A stretch of 19,363 nucleotides of DNA from Rickettsia endosymbiont of Diachasma alloeum (GCA_020404485.1 DYDT01000039.1:1-19363); one strand, 5' to 3'; numbered from the stretch's first letter, positions 1 through 10,022 are shown. Notes: generated by a model from the sequence alone, not told the origin. Made by a program: numbers and translations.

Positions 1-119
1 ATTTCGCTAGCCTTTGTAATAGTGAATTTGTGGCTACTCAATGTTCTATTGTGGCAACTTTTAGCTCGGTTAGTGGTATTGTTTTAGCTGCTCTTGGTGG
101 CATTTGTGCAAAATATCTT
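1..119 (+). other. Misjoined mate-pair tag: copy of ampG-like gene segment
   Basis: These bases match 8985-9103 of this window except at positions 43, 57 and 75. They end exactly where a 454 paired-end linker begins. In the ampG-like frame all three differences change an amino acid (Tyr366 to Cys, Ser371 to Thr, Arg377 to Gly), which looks more like read error than a conserved second gene. I infer that this is the distal tag of one untrimmed mate-pair read and does not belong next to base 162. A diverged genomic duplicate is the alternative, but the linker makes it unlikely. Confidence 0.9.
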
Positions 120-161
120 CGTAATAACTTCGTATAGCATACATTATACGAAGTTATACGA
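120..161. other. 454 Titanium paired-end linker with loxP core (left)
   Basis: This 42-bp sequence contains a perfect 34-bp loxP site at 124-157: 13-bp inverted arms (124-136 and 145-157) around the asymmetric spacer GCATACAT (137-144). The outer bases CGTA and ACGA match the linker used in 454 Titanium paired-end libraries, where Cre recombination circularises fragments. It is a library-construction sequence, not bacterial DNA. An identical copy in the same orientation sits near the other end of the window. Confidence 0.96.
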
Positions 162-201
162 TCTTCGCGAGATAAGTGTCTATATTTTCTGTTCATCATT
201 A

Positions 202-231
202 CCTATTTAAAATTTTATTATTTTAAATAGG
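202..231 (+). terminator. Terminator-like hairpin
   Basis: An 11-bp perfect stem (202-212 pairing with 221-231) closes an 8-base loop and is followed by TTTTGTTCT. The stem is mostly A-T, with two G-C pairs at its base. It would end transcription from a gene lying to the left of the real contig. Bases 162-201 are too short to identify that gene. Confidence 0.5.
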
Positions 232-260
232 TTTTGTTCTACTTACTTATAGTATTTTCA

Positions 261-425
261 ATGCAACAAGGAAAAGCAGAAGCGAAAGCGGAAGCAGTAA
301 AGCTAGTTAATATTAAAATGCAAAAAGAAAAAATTACTATGGCAAAGAAAATGTTGGAAGAAGGTATTCCATTAGAGTCTGTTATAAAAATTACAGAATT
401 ATCTAAAGCAGATTTAGAAAAATAA
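261..425 (+). pseudogene. C-terminal remnant of an Rpn / PD-(D/E)XK nuclease family transposase-like protein
   Basis: The 54-residue reading frame begins with ATG at 261; a TTG at 234 would extend it to 63 residues. It opens with a charged repeat (GKAEAKAEA), then a helical stretch, then KKMLEEGIPLESVIKITELS, ending LEK. This is the usual tail of the Rpn/PDDEXK_2 family: a GKAE repeat followed by a small helix-turn-helix-like segment in which residues resembling 'GIPLE.I..IT.LS' recur. The family is normally about 250-300 residues with the nuclease domain in front; none of that is present here. No Shine-Dalgarno sequence is evident. It converges on dnaE with a 13-bp gap. Most likely a decayed fragment; a translated small protein cannot be excluded. 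Confidence 0.6.
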
Positions 426-438
426 AATAGCTGTAGAT

Positions 439-3400
439 TTAAGTATTTTGATAAAGACTAAGAATCTTAAAATCTTGCCCTCGTAAAAAGAACTTTTCTG
501 GCAATGTAATCTTTGCTACAAAATTTTTTACTGATTTACTTGATAAATATATTGTAGCTGTAGTATTACTCTGCTCGTCGTTATTTATACAATTTGCAAG
601 TAACGTTACTATTTGTTCTAATTCTTCATCATTTTTAGGATAAAGCTGTAAGTCAAATTGCTGATTGTTGGTTGCATCCTCAATTGATGAAAAGCTTTTA
701 GCAGTAATTTTAATACCGCCCTCATCTTTAATGATATCGCAATTAACAACTACTAAACTTTTAACGTCAAGTAAATGTACGTAATCTTTTAAAACCTCTT
801 CGCTAAAAATACTTAACTCAAATATATTTTCAGGATCAGAAAGCACTAGGGTAACAAATCTACCTCTTGCTGACATACGAGAATCTTTCTTTTGTATTAC
901 ACCAGCAATCATTACTCTATTACTACCATCAGGTATATTATTATGTAAATCAGCTGAGCTTAAGATATTCAAGCGATTGAATATTTCTTTGTATTCTGTT
1001 AGGGGGTGATTTGAAATAAATAACCCCATGGCCTCAAATTCATAAAAAGCTAAAGTATTTTTATCAGCGTAATCACTTGAAACTAATATTTCTTTACTTA
1101 AGCTAGAGACTTTAATTAAGCTAAATTGATTAGATGCCTGCTCTTCATGGTAAGAAACCGAATATGCAAGAAGCTTAGAAATACTTGAAAACAACTGCAA
1201 TCTATTGTCATGTAATGCATCAAAACAACCAGCTTTAATTAAATTTTCAAGTAATTTGCTGTTTATAGCTTTTGGTGGCAACCTCTCAATAAAATCAACG
1301 ATCGATTTAAAAGCACCTCTTGCCTTTCTTTCATCTGTGACTAACTTACCAAAATTCGGCGTAACTCCTTTTATAGCCCCAAGTGCAAACACTATAGAAT
1401 GCTCTAAAATACTGAAATACCCATTAGAAACATTAATATTCGGTGCAATAATTTTTATATTATTATCTTTTGCTTCTTGCAGAAATAAATTAATTTTATC
1501 GTGATTATTTAGTTCAAGATTTAAGCACGCAACTACGAATTCTGCTGGATAATTAGCTTTGAGATATGCGGTTTGGTATGAAATAACCCCGTAAGCTGCG
1601 GCATGTGCCTTGTTAAAACCATAACCAGCAAATTTAGCAACAGTTGCGAAAATCGATTTAGCTTGAGTCTCAGAAATATTATTAGCTATTGCACCTTTAA
1701 CAAAAATTTCTTCTTGTTGTTCCATCTCAGCTTTAATTTTCTTACCCATAGCTCTACGAAGCAAATCAGCAGCTCCTAGGGTATAACCAGCTAAAACTTG
1801 AGCAATTCGTTGTACTTGTTCTTGATATATTACTACTCCATAAGTTTCTTCTAAGATAGGCTTTAATAACTCATGCAAATAATCAGGCTGCTGCAATTTA
1901 TGCTTACAAGCTATATAAGTTGGAATATTTTCCATAGGTCCAGGGCGATATAACGCACCAAGAGCGATCAAATCATGTATAGAATCAGGTTTAAGGCGTC
2001 TAAGTGCATCTTTCATCCCAACACTTTCAAACTGGAATACGCCGACTCCTTTACCTTTGCATAACATTTGATAAGTTTTTTCATCATCAAATGTCATATC
2101 GTTAAAATCTATTTCTATATTTTGTTCTTTTAACAATTTCTTACAATCGGTAATAACAGTTAGAGTTTGCAGCCCAAGAAAATCGAACTTAATTAAACCA
2201 GCAAGCTCGCAATATTTCATAGAATAACCAACTACTAGCATATCGGAGTTAGCATCTTTATAGACAGGCACTATATCAACTAAATCAGTACCAGCTATTA
2301 CGATTCCTGCTGCATGTGTTGAGGAGTGGCGATGCAGCCCTTCAAGAATTAATGAGGTATCAAGTACCAGCTTAATTAATTCTAGCTCACCCTCTAAATT
2401 ATATAATCCGTTACCTTTAGCAGCATTTGCAAGCTCTGGTACTTCTCGTATTGCCTGCTCAAGCGTAACGGGGTTTATTGCACTAAACGGTACTAATTCA
2501 GTTAGATAATCTGCAAATTTATATGGCAAGCTTAGTACTCGTGCGACATCCTTAATTACCGCCTTTGCCTGCATTTTACCAAAAGTTATAATTTGTCCTA
2601 CTCTATTATTACCATATTTAGAGCGTACATAATTAATAACTTCTTCTCGTCTTTCCTGACAAAAATCAATATCAAAGTCAGGCATTGAAATACGATCTGG
2701 ATTTAGAAATCTTTCAAATAATAGACCAAACTTAATAGGGTCAAGATCAGTGATAAGCAAGCTCCAAGCAACAACTGATCCTGCTCCTGAACCTCTGCCT
2801 GGTCCTACTAAAATACCTTGATTTTTACTCCATTTTATAAAGTCGGATACGATCAAAAAATAACCAGCAAAATTCATACTGCATATAATATTTAGCTCAT
2901 AATCAAGACGAGCAAGATACTCAGTTTTAATATTTTTTTGGTGTTCTATGGAAATATGTTCAGATTTGAATTTTGTATCAAGTCTTGCAAGTAATCCGTC
3001 TTTTGCTTCTTTTCTAATTAGATCAGTTTCACTAATATCTTTAGTAGCAAAATTAGGAAGCATTGGAGGGTTTGTATGGGCAGCAAAATAACAACGTTGT
3101 GTTAAATTTACTGTATTTTCGATAGCACTAGGTAGATCGGCAAAAAGCTCTATCATTTCTTTTGCTGATCTGAAATAACAATTCTCACTAACTGTTTTAC
3201 GATCAGGATATTCTTTAGTAACACCGGCAGAAATACATAATAATACATCATGTGCATCATGCATGCTTTTTTTGCTGAATAGTACTTTATTAGTAGCAAC
3301 AAGAGGAATATTTAATTTTGATGCTATTTTAATATAATTATCTTCAATAAGCTGCTCTTCCGGTAGATCATGCCTCATAATTTCAAAGTAAAAACGATCT

Positions 3401-3879
3401 CCAAAAATTTCTTGCAAGTTTTGTGCAAATATTTCAGCTTGTTCTTCTTTATTGGAAAGCAAACACTTCCCTATAATACCCTCAGTATAACAACATAATG
3501 CTATTAACCCCTCTTGATATTCTTTTAAATCCTCAAAAGTAATATGGTTGCATATTTTTCGATCATTTTTAGTAAAGGTTATACTGGATAGTTTAAGCAA
3601 ATTTTTATAGCCAGTTTCATCTTTAGCTATCAATAATATTTCTGCAAAAACGTTTGCTTCATATTGTATATTTAAAATAACTCCGTGAATAGGCTGCAAA
3701 CCTTTTTTTATAGCATATAAAGCAAACTCTAGTGATCCAAATAAATTCTCCTTATCTGTTAAGCAAATAGCAGGCATTTTATAAGAAGAGGCAAGTTCTA
3801 CTATTTTCTCAGTAGTTAATGCACTTGCTAAGAAAGAATAGGAGCTTTGCGTTCTTAAATGTATAAATTCAGTTTGCAT
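439..3879 (-). CDS. dnaE: DNA polymerase III subunit alpha
   Basis: Catalytic subunit of the replicative polymerase. The 1146-residue protein is full length for the DnaE1 group. Order of parts: N-terminal PHP domain (about 1-270); palm with the glycine-rich GPGRGSGAG segment (359-367); catalytic PDFDIDF (Asp401 and Asp403) and third aspartate in KFDFLGL (Asp566); fingers with YRPGPME (644-650) and [13 protein letters not shown] (752-764); a candidate beta-clamp motif QFSLI (918-922); and a C-terminal OB fold starting near 980 ([10 protein letters not shown]). The first PHP metal motif reads HLRTQSSYS where E. coli has HLRVHSDYS, so a ligand histidine and aspartate are replaced, consistent with a non-enzymatic PHP domain that relies on a separate epsilon subunit for proofreading. 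Start ATG at 3879; no strong Shine-Dalgarno. A palindromic element lies just upstream. Confidence 0.97.
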   Translation of the reverse strand: MQTEFIHLRTQSSYSFLASALTTEKIVELASSYKMPAICLTDKENLFGSLEFALYAIKKGLQPIHGVILNIQYEANVFAEILLIAKDETGYKNLLKLSSITFTKNDRKICNHITFEDLKEYQEGLIALCCYTEGIIGKCLLSNKEEQAEIFAQNLQEIFGDRFYFEIMRHDLPEEQLIEDNYIKIASKLNIPLVATNKVLFSKKSMHDAHDVLLCISAGVTKEYPDRKTVSENCYFRSAKEMIELFADLPSAIENTVNLTQRCYFAAHTNPPMLPNFATKDISETDLIRKEAKDGLLARLDTKFKSEHISIEHQKNIKTEYLARLDYELNIICSMNFAGYFLIVSDFIKWSKNQGILVGPGRGSGAGSVVAWSLLITDLDPIKFGLLFERFLNPDRISMPDFDIDFCQERREEVINYVRSKYGNNRVGQIITFGKMQAKAVIKDVARVLSLPYKFADYLTELVPFSAINPVTLEQAIREVPELANAAKGNGLYNLEGELELIKLVLDTSLILEGLHRHSSTHAAGIVIAGTDLVDIVPVYKDANSDMLVVGYSMKYCELAGLIKFDFLGLQTLTVITDCKKLLKEQNIEIDFNDMTFDDEKTYQMLCKGKGVGVFQFESVGMKDALRRLKPDSIHDLIALGALYRPGPMENIPTYIACKHKLQQPDYLHELLKPILEETYGVVIYQEQVQRIAQVLAGYTLGAADLLRRAMGKKIKAEMEQQEEIFVKGAIANNISETQAKSIFATVAKFAGYGFNKAHAAAYGVISYQTAYLKANYPAEFVVACLNLELNNHDKINLFLQEAKDNNIKIIAPNINVSNGYFSILEHSIVFALGAIKGVTPNFGKLVTDERKARGAFKSIVDFIERLPPKAINSKLLENLIKAGCFDALHDNRLQLFSSISKLLAYSVSYHEEQASNQFSLIKVSSLSKEILVSSDYADKNTLAFYEFEAMGLFISNHPLTEYKEIFNRLNILSSADLHNNIPDGSNRVMIAGVIQKKDSRMSARGRFVTLVLSDPENIFELSIFSEEVLKDYVHLLDVKSLVVVNCDIIKDEGGIKITAKSFSSIEDATNNQQFDLQLYPKNDEELEQIVTLLANCINNDEQSNTTATIYLSSKSVKNFVAKITLPEKFFLRGQDFKILSLYQNT

Positions 3880-3906
3880 TTTTAATTAGTGTTAAAGTGT
3901 ATAAAT

Positions 3907-4007
3907 CGTCATTGCGAGCGAGTGAAATGAGCGTGGCAATCTCATGAAATAATACGGGATAACAACTCCTGAGATTGCCGCGTCGTCTACGACTCCTCGC
4001 AATGACG
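3907..4007. repeat. Rickettsia palindromic element, copy A
   Basis: A long interrupted palindrome lies between ugd and dnaE. The outer stem is 12 bp and perfect (3907-3918 with 3996-4007) and an inner stem is 10 bp and perfect (3935-3944 with 3970-3979). The left half is nearly the same as that of the element at 11421-11521, so this is a dispersed family. Its higher G+C and fold resemble the intergenic Rickettsia palindromic elements; I cannot assign the family number. Transcripts of ugd reading towards dnaE would pass through it, so it may act as an attenuator or RNA stability element (inference). Confidence 0.8.
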
Positions 4008-4016
4008 TTGTTGGGG

Positions 4017-5321
4017 CTAAATCTTACTTCCTACTGTATAATATCTAAAGCCTATGCTCTCCATCTCATCAGCTTTTAAGATATTCCGTAGATCAATAAT
4101 TATAGGTGATTTTACCAAGCTGTAAATTTTCTGCCAATCAAGTTCTTGAAATTCACTCCACTCAGTAGTAATAACTATAGCATCAGCAAAATCACAAGCT
4201 TTAATTGCGAAATCTAGATATAGCAAATTTTCATTTTTAAAAGTTTTTTGGGAATTTTCAAGACCCATAGGATCGAATGCCTTAACGTATGCACCTTTAT
4301 CTAATAAATTTTTAATGATCTCAATTGCAGGGCTTGCTCTAACATCATCGGTACCTGCTTTGTATGTTAAGCCTAAAACAGCTATATTTTTACCTTTTAA
4401 ATCTTCATCTAATAAAGTAGCTATCTTATCTATCATGAAATTTGGACGTTCTCTATTACTTGTAATCACTGCTTCAAGAATTTTAGAATCTATGTGATTA
4501 TTCTTAATGATACTATTTAATGCTAAGATATCTTTTGGAAAACATGAGCCTCCAAAGCCAGGTCCAGCATTTAGAAAGGCTGTTCCAATTCTTTTATCAA
4601 GTCCTATGCCATTAGATAAATCTTTAATATTAGCACCAATTTTTTCGCATAAATTAGCCATCTCATTAATAAAAGCAATTTTAGTAGCTAAAAAACTATT
4701 TGAGCTATATTTAATAAGCTCTGCTGTAACTAAATCAGTTACTACTAACTCTGCTCCATTATCCGTTAAAGGCGTATAAATCTTTCGTAATATATGCTCT
4801 GATTCTTTATTATTTACACCAATCACGATACGATCAGGATATAAAAAATCTTCTACAGCATTTCCCTCGCGTAAAAATTCTGGATTTGATGCAATATTAA
4901 ATGAGAAACCTTTTGCTTTTAAATAATCAATGATATTATTACAACTACTAGGCGGCACAGTTGATTTGATAACTATTAAACAATTTTTGTTTATATGTAG
5001 AGAAATTTTATCTATTGCCTCATAAACATAACTTAAATCGGCTTCGCCTGATTCTTTAGAGGGTGTACCGACCGTTATAAATACTGCCTCGGTATTTTTA
5101 AGCTCATCATTATAAAAGCTAGCAAACTTTAACCTTTCATGTTCCAAAGCTTGCATAAAATATTTATCAAGTTTAGCTTCATAAATTGGTAATATTTTCT
5201 TATTTAATTTAGAGATTTTGGTTTCATCATTATCAAGACAAGTAACATTATGCCCTAGGTAGCTCATCATAACACCTGAAACTAATCCCACATAGCCGCT
5301 ACCAATAAATGTAATATTCAT
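4017..5321 (-). CDS. ugd: UDP-glucose 6-dehydrogenase
   Basis: Oxidises UDP-glucose twice with NAD+ to UDP-glucuronate, a precursor for surface polysaccharides and lipid A sugars. The 434-residue protein has the N-terminal Rossmann motif GSGYVG (7-12), a central helix with Lys204 and Asn208 in ELIKYSSNSF, and the catalytic Cys260 with Asp264 in GGSCFPKD. These positions match the well-studied streptococcal enzyme. The C-terminal UDP-binding domain includes GLTYKAGTDDVRASPA (about 317-332). All catalytic residues are present, so it should be active. Start ATG at 5321 lies about 16 nt after the predicted transcription start, with no clear Shine-Dalgarno. It is divergent from the AsmA-like gene and reads towards dnaE. 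Confidence 0.96.
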   Translation of the reverse strand: MNITFIGSGYVGLVSGVMMSYLGHNVTCLDNDETKISKLNKKILPIYEAKLDKYFMQALEHERLKFASFYNDELKNTEAVFITVGTPSKESGEADLSYVYEAIDKISLHINKNCLIVIKSTVPPSSCNNIIDYLKAKGFSFNIASNPEFLREGNAVEDFLYPDRIVIGVNNKESEHILRKIYTPLTDNGAELVVTDLVTAELIKYSSNSFLATKIAFINEMANLCEKIGANIKDLSNGIGLDKRIGTAFLNAGPGFGGSCFPKDILALNSIIKNNHIDSKILEAVITSNRERPNFMIDKIATLLDEDLKGKNIAVLGLTYKAGTDDVRASPAIEIIKNLLDKGAYVKAFDPMGLENSQKTFKNENLLYLDFAIKACDFADAIVITTEWSEFQELDWQKIYSLVKSPIIIDLRNILKADEMESIGFRYYTVGSKI

Positions 5322-5343
5322 AATTTTTGATGATTTTTTCTAG

Positions 5344-5373
5344 ATTATACTTTATATTTAACAAATATTACAA
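5344..5373 (-). promoter_or_regulatory. Predicted sigma-70 promoter of ugd
   Basis: On the minus strand there is TTGTAA (5368-5373), an 18-bp spacer, and a perfect TATAAT (5344-5349). Transcription would start near 5337, giving a leader of about 16 nt before the ugd ATG. On the plus strand a -10-like TATACT (5346-5351) overlaps the same bases and could serve the AsmA-like gene, although its best -35 (TTTTGA, 5325-5330) is weak and only 15 bp away. Confidence 0.5.
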
Positions 5374-5415
5374 GTCTAAAACTTGCGTTATCTTTTAATC
5401 GATTTATAAACTCGA

Positions 5416-7929
5416 ATGAATTTTCTCAAAAAAGCTTTTATTAGTATTTTTACAACTTTTGCTGCATTGTTTCTAGTTGCATATTTAATTTTTTATAGTG
5501 CAAATCATGGACATATGGATAAGCCTTTAAAAAGAGTAATTGAATTTTATTTAAGTAAAAATGATATCAAAGCTGTAATAAATGACTTAAGTTTTAAAGA
5601 AAATCACTTAATAATTAATAAAATTTCTTTATATCTTATAGATAATGCTGAAGGGGAAATTAATGACCTTGATGTTACTTTAAATTTCAAAAATTTATTT
5701 TCTAATTCATTAATAGAAGCATATTTTAATATAGCTCAATTTTCGGTAATATCAAATAATAAGGAAGAAATTATAAATACTCAAATAAATGGTAACTACT
5801 CTTTAAATATATTCCAAAGAAATATTTTAACTAATATAAACCTCACTTCAATAAAAAATGATATTTTAACCGATGAAAAAGGGGCAGGGCTGCCGCTGGG
5901 AAAAGCTATATGTGTTTATAAAACTAGCAATACAAAAAGTAACTCTAAAATAGCTGATTGTAAGCTGAATTTTGGTAACAAAGCCTCTTTAACTTTAAAC
6001 AGTAAAGTAACTGATAAAAACATAGATGCAAATGCCAATATAGTAAATATTCCTCTGATAATTTACCAAACAGTAGAAAAAATTATTCCTAATAATCCTG
6101 TGATATCATATTTGCGAGAGCATATAAAACAAGGTCACATTCAAAACGGCGAATTAAGCATTAAACTAGATAGAAAATTTTTAAAAGAAAATATTTTAGA
6201 AGATGATAATTTAAAAGCAAATTTGCATATATCAAATTTTGAATATAAATATCATAAAGATTTACCTGCTTTAACTAAAGTTGATACTAATATAGTTATT
6301 TCAGGGGTAGAGATAAAATTCTTGATTAATGAGGCTTATAGCGGTAACAGTATACTATCTAATGGTATTATGACTTTTAAATGGGAAGGACCTCTTAAGT
6401 CACAATTTGTTTTTAATGCTACTGCTAAAGGTGAAATTAGTGATTTAGTTGATTTTATCCCAAATGACGCATATCAAAATATTAAAAATGAAGATATTGA
6501 TTTGAAAGAAATTAAAGGAAATGCCAATTCAATAATAGAGATAATAATTCCTATAAATTCTGAAATCGATAATAGCTATAATGTTACTTCAACATTGACT
6601 GATATAAATTTTAATACTTTAAGCAATAATATATTGTTACAACAAGGTGAGGCAAAAGGTGTTTTTAAAGACAATCAATTAAATATTACTGGTAAGGGTA
6701 AAATCAATAACTATGTAAGTGATTTTACTTACGACCACGATATGGTAGACGAAAACAATACTTGTCTGCTTAAAATAAAAAGTAATATTACAGCAAATAA
6801 TAAAATTTTTGGCATATTAAAATTAATGTCAGGTAGTGCTGTTTTAGATTTTGAGTATAAGAAACAAAATAACAATACAACTATTGATTTTAATTCTAAC
6901 CTTGATAATTTAGAGTTTTATATAGATAAAGTAGCTATCCACAAACAGTTGCGTAAAAAAGCTAATTTAAATATTCATACTAAATTAAATGATAAAGGCT
7001 CAGATAAGAATATCGAATTTAATCTGTCAGGGGATGATAGTTTAAAAATTAATGGTAATATCTTAGCTAAGAAAGATATTTATAATATATCTCTGTCTTC
7101 TATTAATCATAAAAATACAAGATTAAGAGGAAAAATAACTATAGATAGTCATAATCTAAATACTGAAATTTATGGAAGTGTGTTAGATCTTTCAAACTCT
7201 AATATGATGGAGTTTTTACAAAAAGATGGTGATTCCACACGTAATGTAATGTTAAAAACTAACATATATAAAATTCTATTAAAAGATAATGTAATTTTAG
7301 ATAACTTTGATTTAGCAATTAAATGTGATAAAGTACGCTGCTTTTCTGGTTCTCTAAATAGTAATATTTCCAATAATGGAAAAGTGAGAATGTCTCTTAC
7401 TGCACAAGAAAGCTATGAACAATGGTTAATTGAATCAGATAATGCAGGAGCATTACTTAAAGGACTTGGGATGTATAGTTCTATGCAAGACGGTTATGCT
7501 AAAATTAACCTGAATACTAGAAGATATAAAGTTAAAAAAGGCGATATAATACCAATATTAGATTGTAAATTCTATATAACACGTTTTGCCTTAACCGATA
7601 CTCCTTTTTTAACAAGATTAGTTTCTTTCGTTTCAATACCTGGTCTTCTTAGCTCGATAACCAATAATAAGAATATTTCATTTGAAGATATGAACGGTAA
7701 TTTTAGTTATCAAGGAAACGTAATTACATTATCCGGTGCAGAAGCACATGGACCATTTTTTGACTTTACTATGAAAGGTAATATTGATACCAACCAAAAA
7801 TTAATTCAAATTAAAGGTAACGTTATCCCATCATTTTTCTTCATTAGTAGTATTGTAACTAAAATACCGGTAGTAGGTAAGATATTTTCTAAAGTCGCCC
7901 CCTACTCTTTAAAAATACAATATAAATAA
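5416..7929 (+). CDS. AsmA-like / YhdP-type envelope protein
   Basis: This 837-residue protein has one N-terminal membrane anchor (about 7-28) followed by a long beta-strand-rich, Asn/Lys-rich periplasmic region with no enzyme motif. The last 150 residues have the AsmA-like C-terminal pattern: a segment ending in [17 protein letters not shown], then an amphipathic strand region with '[19 protein letters not shown]', then a hydrophobic end. Such proteins are members of the AsmA/TamB/YhdP group, thought to bridge inner and outer membranes and carry phospholipids (family knowledge). The role here is inferred. Start ATG at 5416 gives the anchor directly; no Shine-Dalgarno is visible. It is the first gene of a rightward set, with the ampG-like ATG 1 bp after its stop. 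A GC-rich patch at about 5880-5905 stands out but stays in frame. Confidence 0.75.
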   Translation: MNFLKKAFISIFTTFAALFLVAYLIFYSANHGHMDKPLKRVIEFYLSKNDIKAVINDLSFKENHLIINKISLYLIDNAEGEINDLDVTLNFKNLFSNSLIEAYFNIAQFSVISNNKEEIINTQINGNYSLNIFQRNILTNINLTSIKNDILTDEKGAGLPLGKAICVYKTSNTKSNSKIADCKLNFGNKASLTLNSKVTDKNIDANANIVNIPLIIYQTVEKIIPNNPVISYLREHIKQGHIQNGELSIKLDRKFLKENILEDDNLKANLHISNFEYKYHKDLPALTKVDTNIVISGVEIKFLINEAYSGNSILSNGIMTFKWEGPLKSQFVFNATAKGEISDLVDFIPNDAYQNIKNEDIDLKEIKGNANSIIEIIIPINSEIDNSYNVTSTLTDINFNTLSNNILLQQGEAKGVFKDNQLNITGKGKINNYVSDFTYDHDMVDENNTCLLKIKSNITANNKIFGILKLMSGSAVLDFEYKKQNNNTTIDFNSNLDNLEFYIDKVAIHKQLRKKANLNIHTKLNDKGSDKNIEFNLSGDDSLKINGNILAKKDIYNISLSSINHKNTRLRGKITIDSHNLNTEIYGSVLDLSNSNMMEFLQKDGDSTRNVMLKTNIYKILLKDNVILDNFDLAIKCDKVRCFSGSLNSNISNNGKVRMSLTAQESYEQWLIESDNAGALLKGLGMYSSMQDGYAKINLNTRRYKVKKGDIIPILDCKFYITRFALTDTPFLTRLVSFVSIPGLLSSITNNKNISFEDMNGNFSYQGNVITLSGAEAHGPFFDFTMKGNIDTNQKLIQIKGNVIPSFFFISSIVTKIPVVGKIFSKVAPYSLKIQYK

Positions 7930-7930
7930 T

Positions 7931-9190
7931 ATGTTATTGATAAAGCAAATAAGTGTAGATAAGATGTATTTACTTGGAATTTTGCTCTTAGGTATGATTT
8001 CCGGTCTAACATTTAATTTAATTTTTTTTACTGTTCCATACCAATTATCTGAAGCAAAATATACAACCGATATAATAGGTTCAATATCGCTTGCTGCTTT
8101 TCCTTATTGCGTAAAAGTTATATGGTCTCCTTTTATCGATAAATATTCTATCCCTTTTTTATGTTCTAAATTTGGAGCTAGGCGTGGCTGGGCAATAGCA
8201 TCACAGCTATGTTTAAGCCTTGCAATAACCGGTTTTTCGAGCTTTAACCCTTGTCATAATATATATATTACTGCAATTATATTATTTATTATATCTTTTT
8301 GTGCGGCTACTCAGGATATCGTACTTGATGCATACCGCATTGAGAGACCTACTTCAAAAAAAGAACTCTCTTTAGCGTTTACTTTCGGCAGTATAGGATT
8401 CCGCCTTGGGATGTTACTCGGTAGCGTCGGTGCTTTATATATATCGGTTATTTTTGATTGGAGTACTGTTTATAAATTAGCTATTTACATTACTCTTCTT
8501 GGACCTATAATTATTTTATGCATTAAAGAACCAAAGCCGAAACAACAATCTCATAGAACAAAAGATTTAATAAATTTAAAACAATATTTTGAAGTTATTA
8601 AAAGTAGTATTATATCCTTAAAAACCGAACAGCGACATTTATTGTTAATTATGCTGTTTGTTTTTCTATATAAAGCCGCTGATTCTATACCTATGGCTAT
8701 GAGCTCACCTTTGCTTTTAGGTTTAAATTTCGCAACTCACGAAATAGCCTTTATTTACAAGGCTTACGGATTGCTTATCATGATAGTAGGAGGAGCGTTA
8801 GGCGGAATTTTATCAACAAAAATCGGTATATTACGTAGCGTTTTAATAGGCGGCATTATTCAATTACTTTCACCTCTTATGTTCATGATCCTTGCTGTTA
8901 TTGGATATGATATAAAAACTTTCATACTAACTATTACCATGCAGAATTTCTGTGCAGGTCTTGCCGGAACAATTATCTCGATATATTTCGCTAGCCTTTG
9001 TAATAGTGAATTTGTGGCTACTCAATATTCTATTGTGGCATCTTTTAGCTCGGTTAGTCGTATTGTTTTAGCTGCTCTTGGTGGCATTTGTGCAAAATAT
9101 CTTCCTTGGTCTTTATTCTTTTTTTGCAATACTTTATTTAGTATGTTATTTATACTGGTCTTCTTTAAAGTATATGGTAAGAAAATATAA
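7931..9190 (+). CDS. ampG: AmpG-like muropeptide MFS transporter
   Basis: A 419-residue permease with about 12 membrane helices and the signatures of the AmpG branch of the major facilitator superfamily: [10 protein letters not shown] (62-71), GARRGW (82-87) and [13 protein letters not shown] (126-138). AmpG imports anhydro-muropeptides from the periplasm for peptidoglycan recycling, driven by the proton gradient. Rickettsia genomes encode several AmpG paralogues whose substrates may have diverged, so the transported compound is uncertain. The ATG at 7931 is 1 bp after the AsmA-like stop, suggesting co-transcription; Met12 (7964) is an alternative start closer to the first helix. Residues 353-392 correspond to the duplicated tag at 1-119. 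Confidence 0.85.
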   Translation: MLLIKQISVDKMYLLGILLLGMISGLTFNLIFFTVPYQLSEAKYTTDIIGSISLAAFPYCVKVIWSPFIDKYSIPFLCSKFGARRGWAIASQLCLSLAITGFSSFNPCHNIYITAIILFIISFCAATQDIVLDAYRIERPTSKKELSLAFTFGSIGFRLGMLLGSVGALYISVIFDWSTVYKLAIYITLLGPIIILCIKEPKPKQQSHRTKDLINLKQYFEVIKSSIISLKTEQRHLLLIMLFVFLYKAADSIPMAMSSPLLLGLNFATHEIAFIYKAYGLLIMIVGGALGGILSTKIGILRSVLIGGIIQLLSPLMFMILAVIGYDIKTFILTITMQNFCAGLAGTIISIYFASLCNSEFVATQYSIVASFSSVSRIVLAALGGICAKYLPWSLFFFCNTLFSMLFILVFFKVYGKKI

Positions 9191-9235
9191 TGTTATTACA
9201 TGGATCGAAAAAGGATCGAAAAATATCTTTAGTGT

Positions 9236-9260
9236 CATCCCGTTGCTTGTCCACGGGATG
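9236..9260. repeat. Short palindromic repeat hairpin
   Basis: CATCCCGT (9236-9243) pairs perfectly with ACGGGATG (9253-9260) around a 9-base loop, in the 85-bp gap between the ampG-like gene and tatC. The sequence resembles a short dispersed hairpin that is common in Rickettsia intergenic DNA (recalled, not searched). No T-tract follows, so it is a poor intrinsic terminator and read-through to tatC is plausible. Just before it the stretch GGATCGAAAAA is repeated imperfectly. Confidence 0.6.
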
Positions 9261-9275
9261 TAATATAAAATAATT

Positions 9276-10022
9276 ATGAAATTATATTCTTTTCAAGAAC
9301 ATTTATCAGAGCTTAAAGTAAGATTATCCAGAATATTTATTATTTTTATAATTGCATTTGCTATTTGCTATTATTTTAGTGATAATATTTATAGTTTCTT
9401 ATTAGAACCGCTTGCTAAACTAAGTAAGGATAATTTACGAAATATAATTTATACTGGACTTACTGAAGCATTCTTTACTTATATTAAGCTTGCAGCTTTT
9501 GCAGCTTTCGCTATTATTATACCAGTAATTGCTTTAGAATGTTACTTATTCGTTAGTCCTGGATTATACTATCATGAGAAAAAAATTATTGCGTTTATTC
9601 TTTTTATATCGCCTATTTTATTCTGGTGTGGTAGTATTTTCGTTTTTTATTTCGTAATGCCAAAAGCTTGGAATTTTTTCCTTAGTTTTGAAAAGCGTGA
9701 TTTAATAGTACCGATAGTTTTAGAGGCTAGGATTAGTGAATATTTAAATCTAGTTATTCATCTAATTATAGCTTTTGGTGTTGCCTTTCAACTTCCAGTT
9801 GTTTTAATAATATTAAATACATTAAAAATAATTACAATAGAAACTCTTAAGGAAAAAAGACGTTTTGCGATAGTTATTAACTTTATTATTGCAGGAATAT
9901 TAACTCCTCCAGATATATTAAGCCAGTTTGCTCTTGCAATACCGCTGCTTTTATTATATGAAATTTCAATAATAATATGTAATTATATAGAAAAAACCGA
10001 GGTCATAAATGCTAAATATTAA
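9276..10022 (+). CDS. tatC: Sec-independent protein translocase subunit TatC
   Basis: Core receptor of the twin-arginine pathway, which exports folded proteins across the inner membrane. The 248 residues form six predicted helices. Family landmarks are present: an N-terminal cytoplasmic HLSELKVRL (9-17) that helps bind the twin-arginine signal, the periplasmic segment running to [10 protein letters not shown] (94-103), FQLP (171-174), and the TPPDILSQ motif (210-217) before the last helix. It starts at ATG 9276 with no clear Shine-Dalgarno. Its end overlaps the serS start by 14 bp, so the two are translated from one message. No tatA or tatB is in the window, as expected where rickettsial tat genes are scattered. 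Residues 192-229 are duplicated in the end tag at 19252-19363. Confidence 0.95.
   Translation: MKLYSFQEHLSELKVRLSRIFIIFIIAFAICYYFSDNIYSFLLEPLAKLSKDNLRNIIYTGLTEAFFTYIKLAAFAAFAIIIPVIALECYLFVSPGLYYHEKKIIAFILFISPILFWCGSIFVFYFVMPKAWNFFLSFEKRDLIVPIVLEARISEYLNLVIHLIIAFGVAFQLPVVLIILNTLKIITIETLKEKRRFAIVINFIIAGILTPPDILSQFALAIPLLLLYEISIIICNYIEKTEVINAKY

Noticed and set aside
1..119. Second, diverged ampG gene or pseudogene upstream of dnaE
   Set aside because: It starts at base 1 and stops exactly at the linker; its few changes are all amino-acid altering. A library tag is the simpler explanation.
1205..1504. 99-codon plus-strand reading frame inside dnaE
   Set aside because: It lies antisense to a strongly conserved polymerase gene, has no recognisable domain or ribosome binding site, and is expected by chance in AT-rich DNA.
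9078..9263. 61-codon frame overlapping the end of the ampG-like gene and the hairpin
   Set aside because: It overlaps the permease in another frame and runs through a repeat; no family resemblance.
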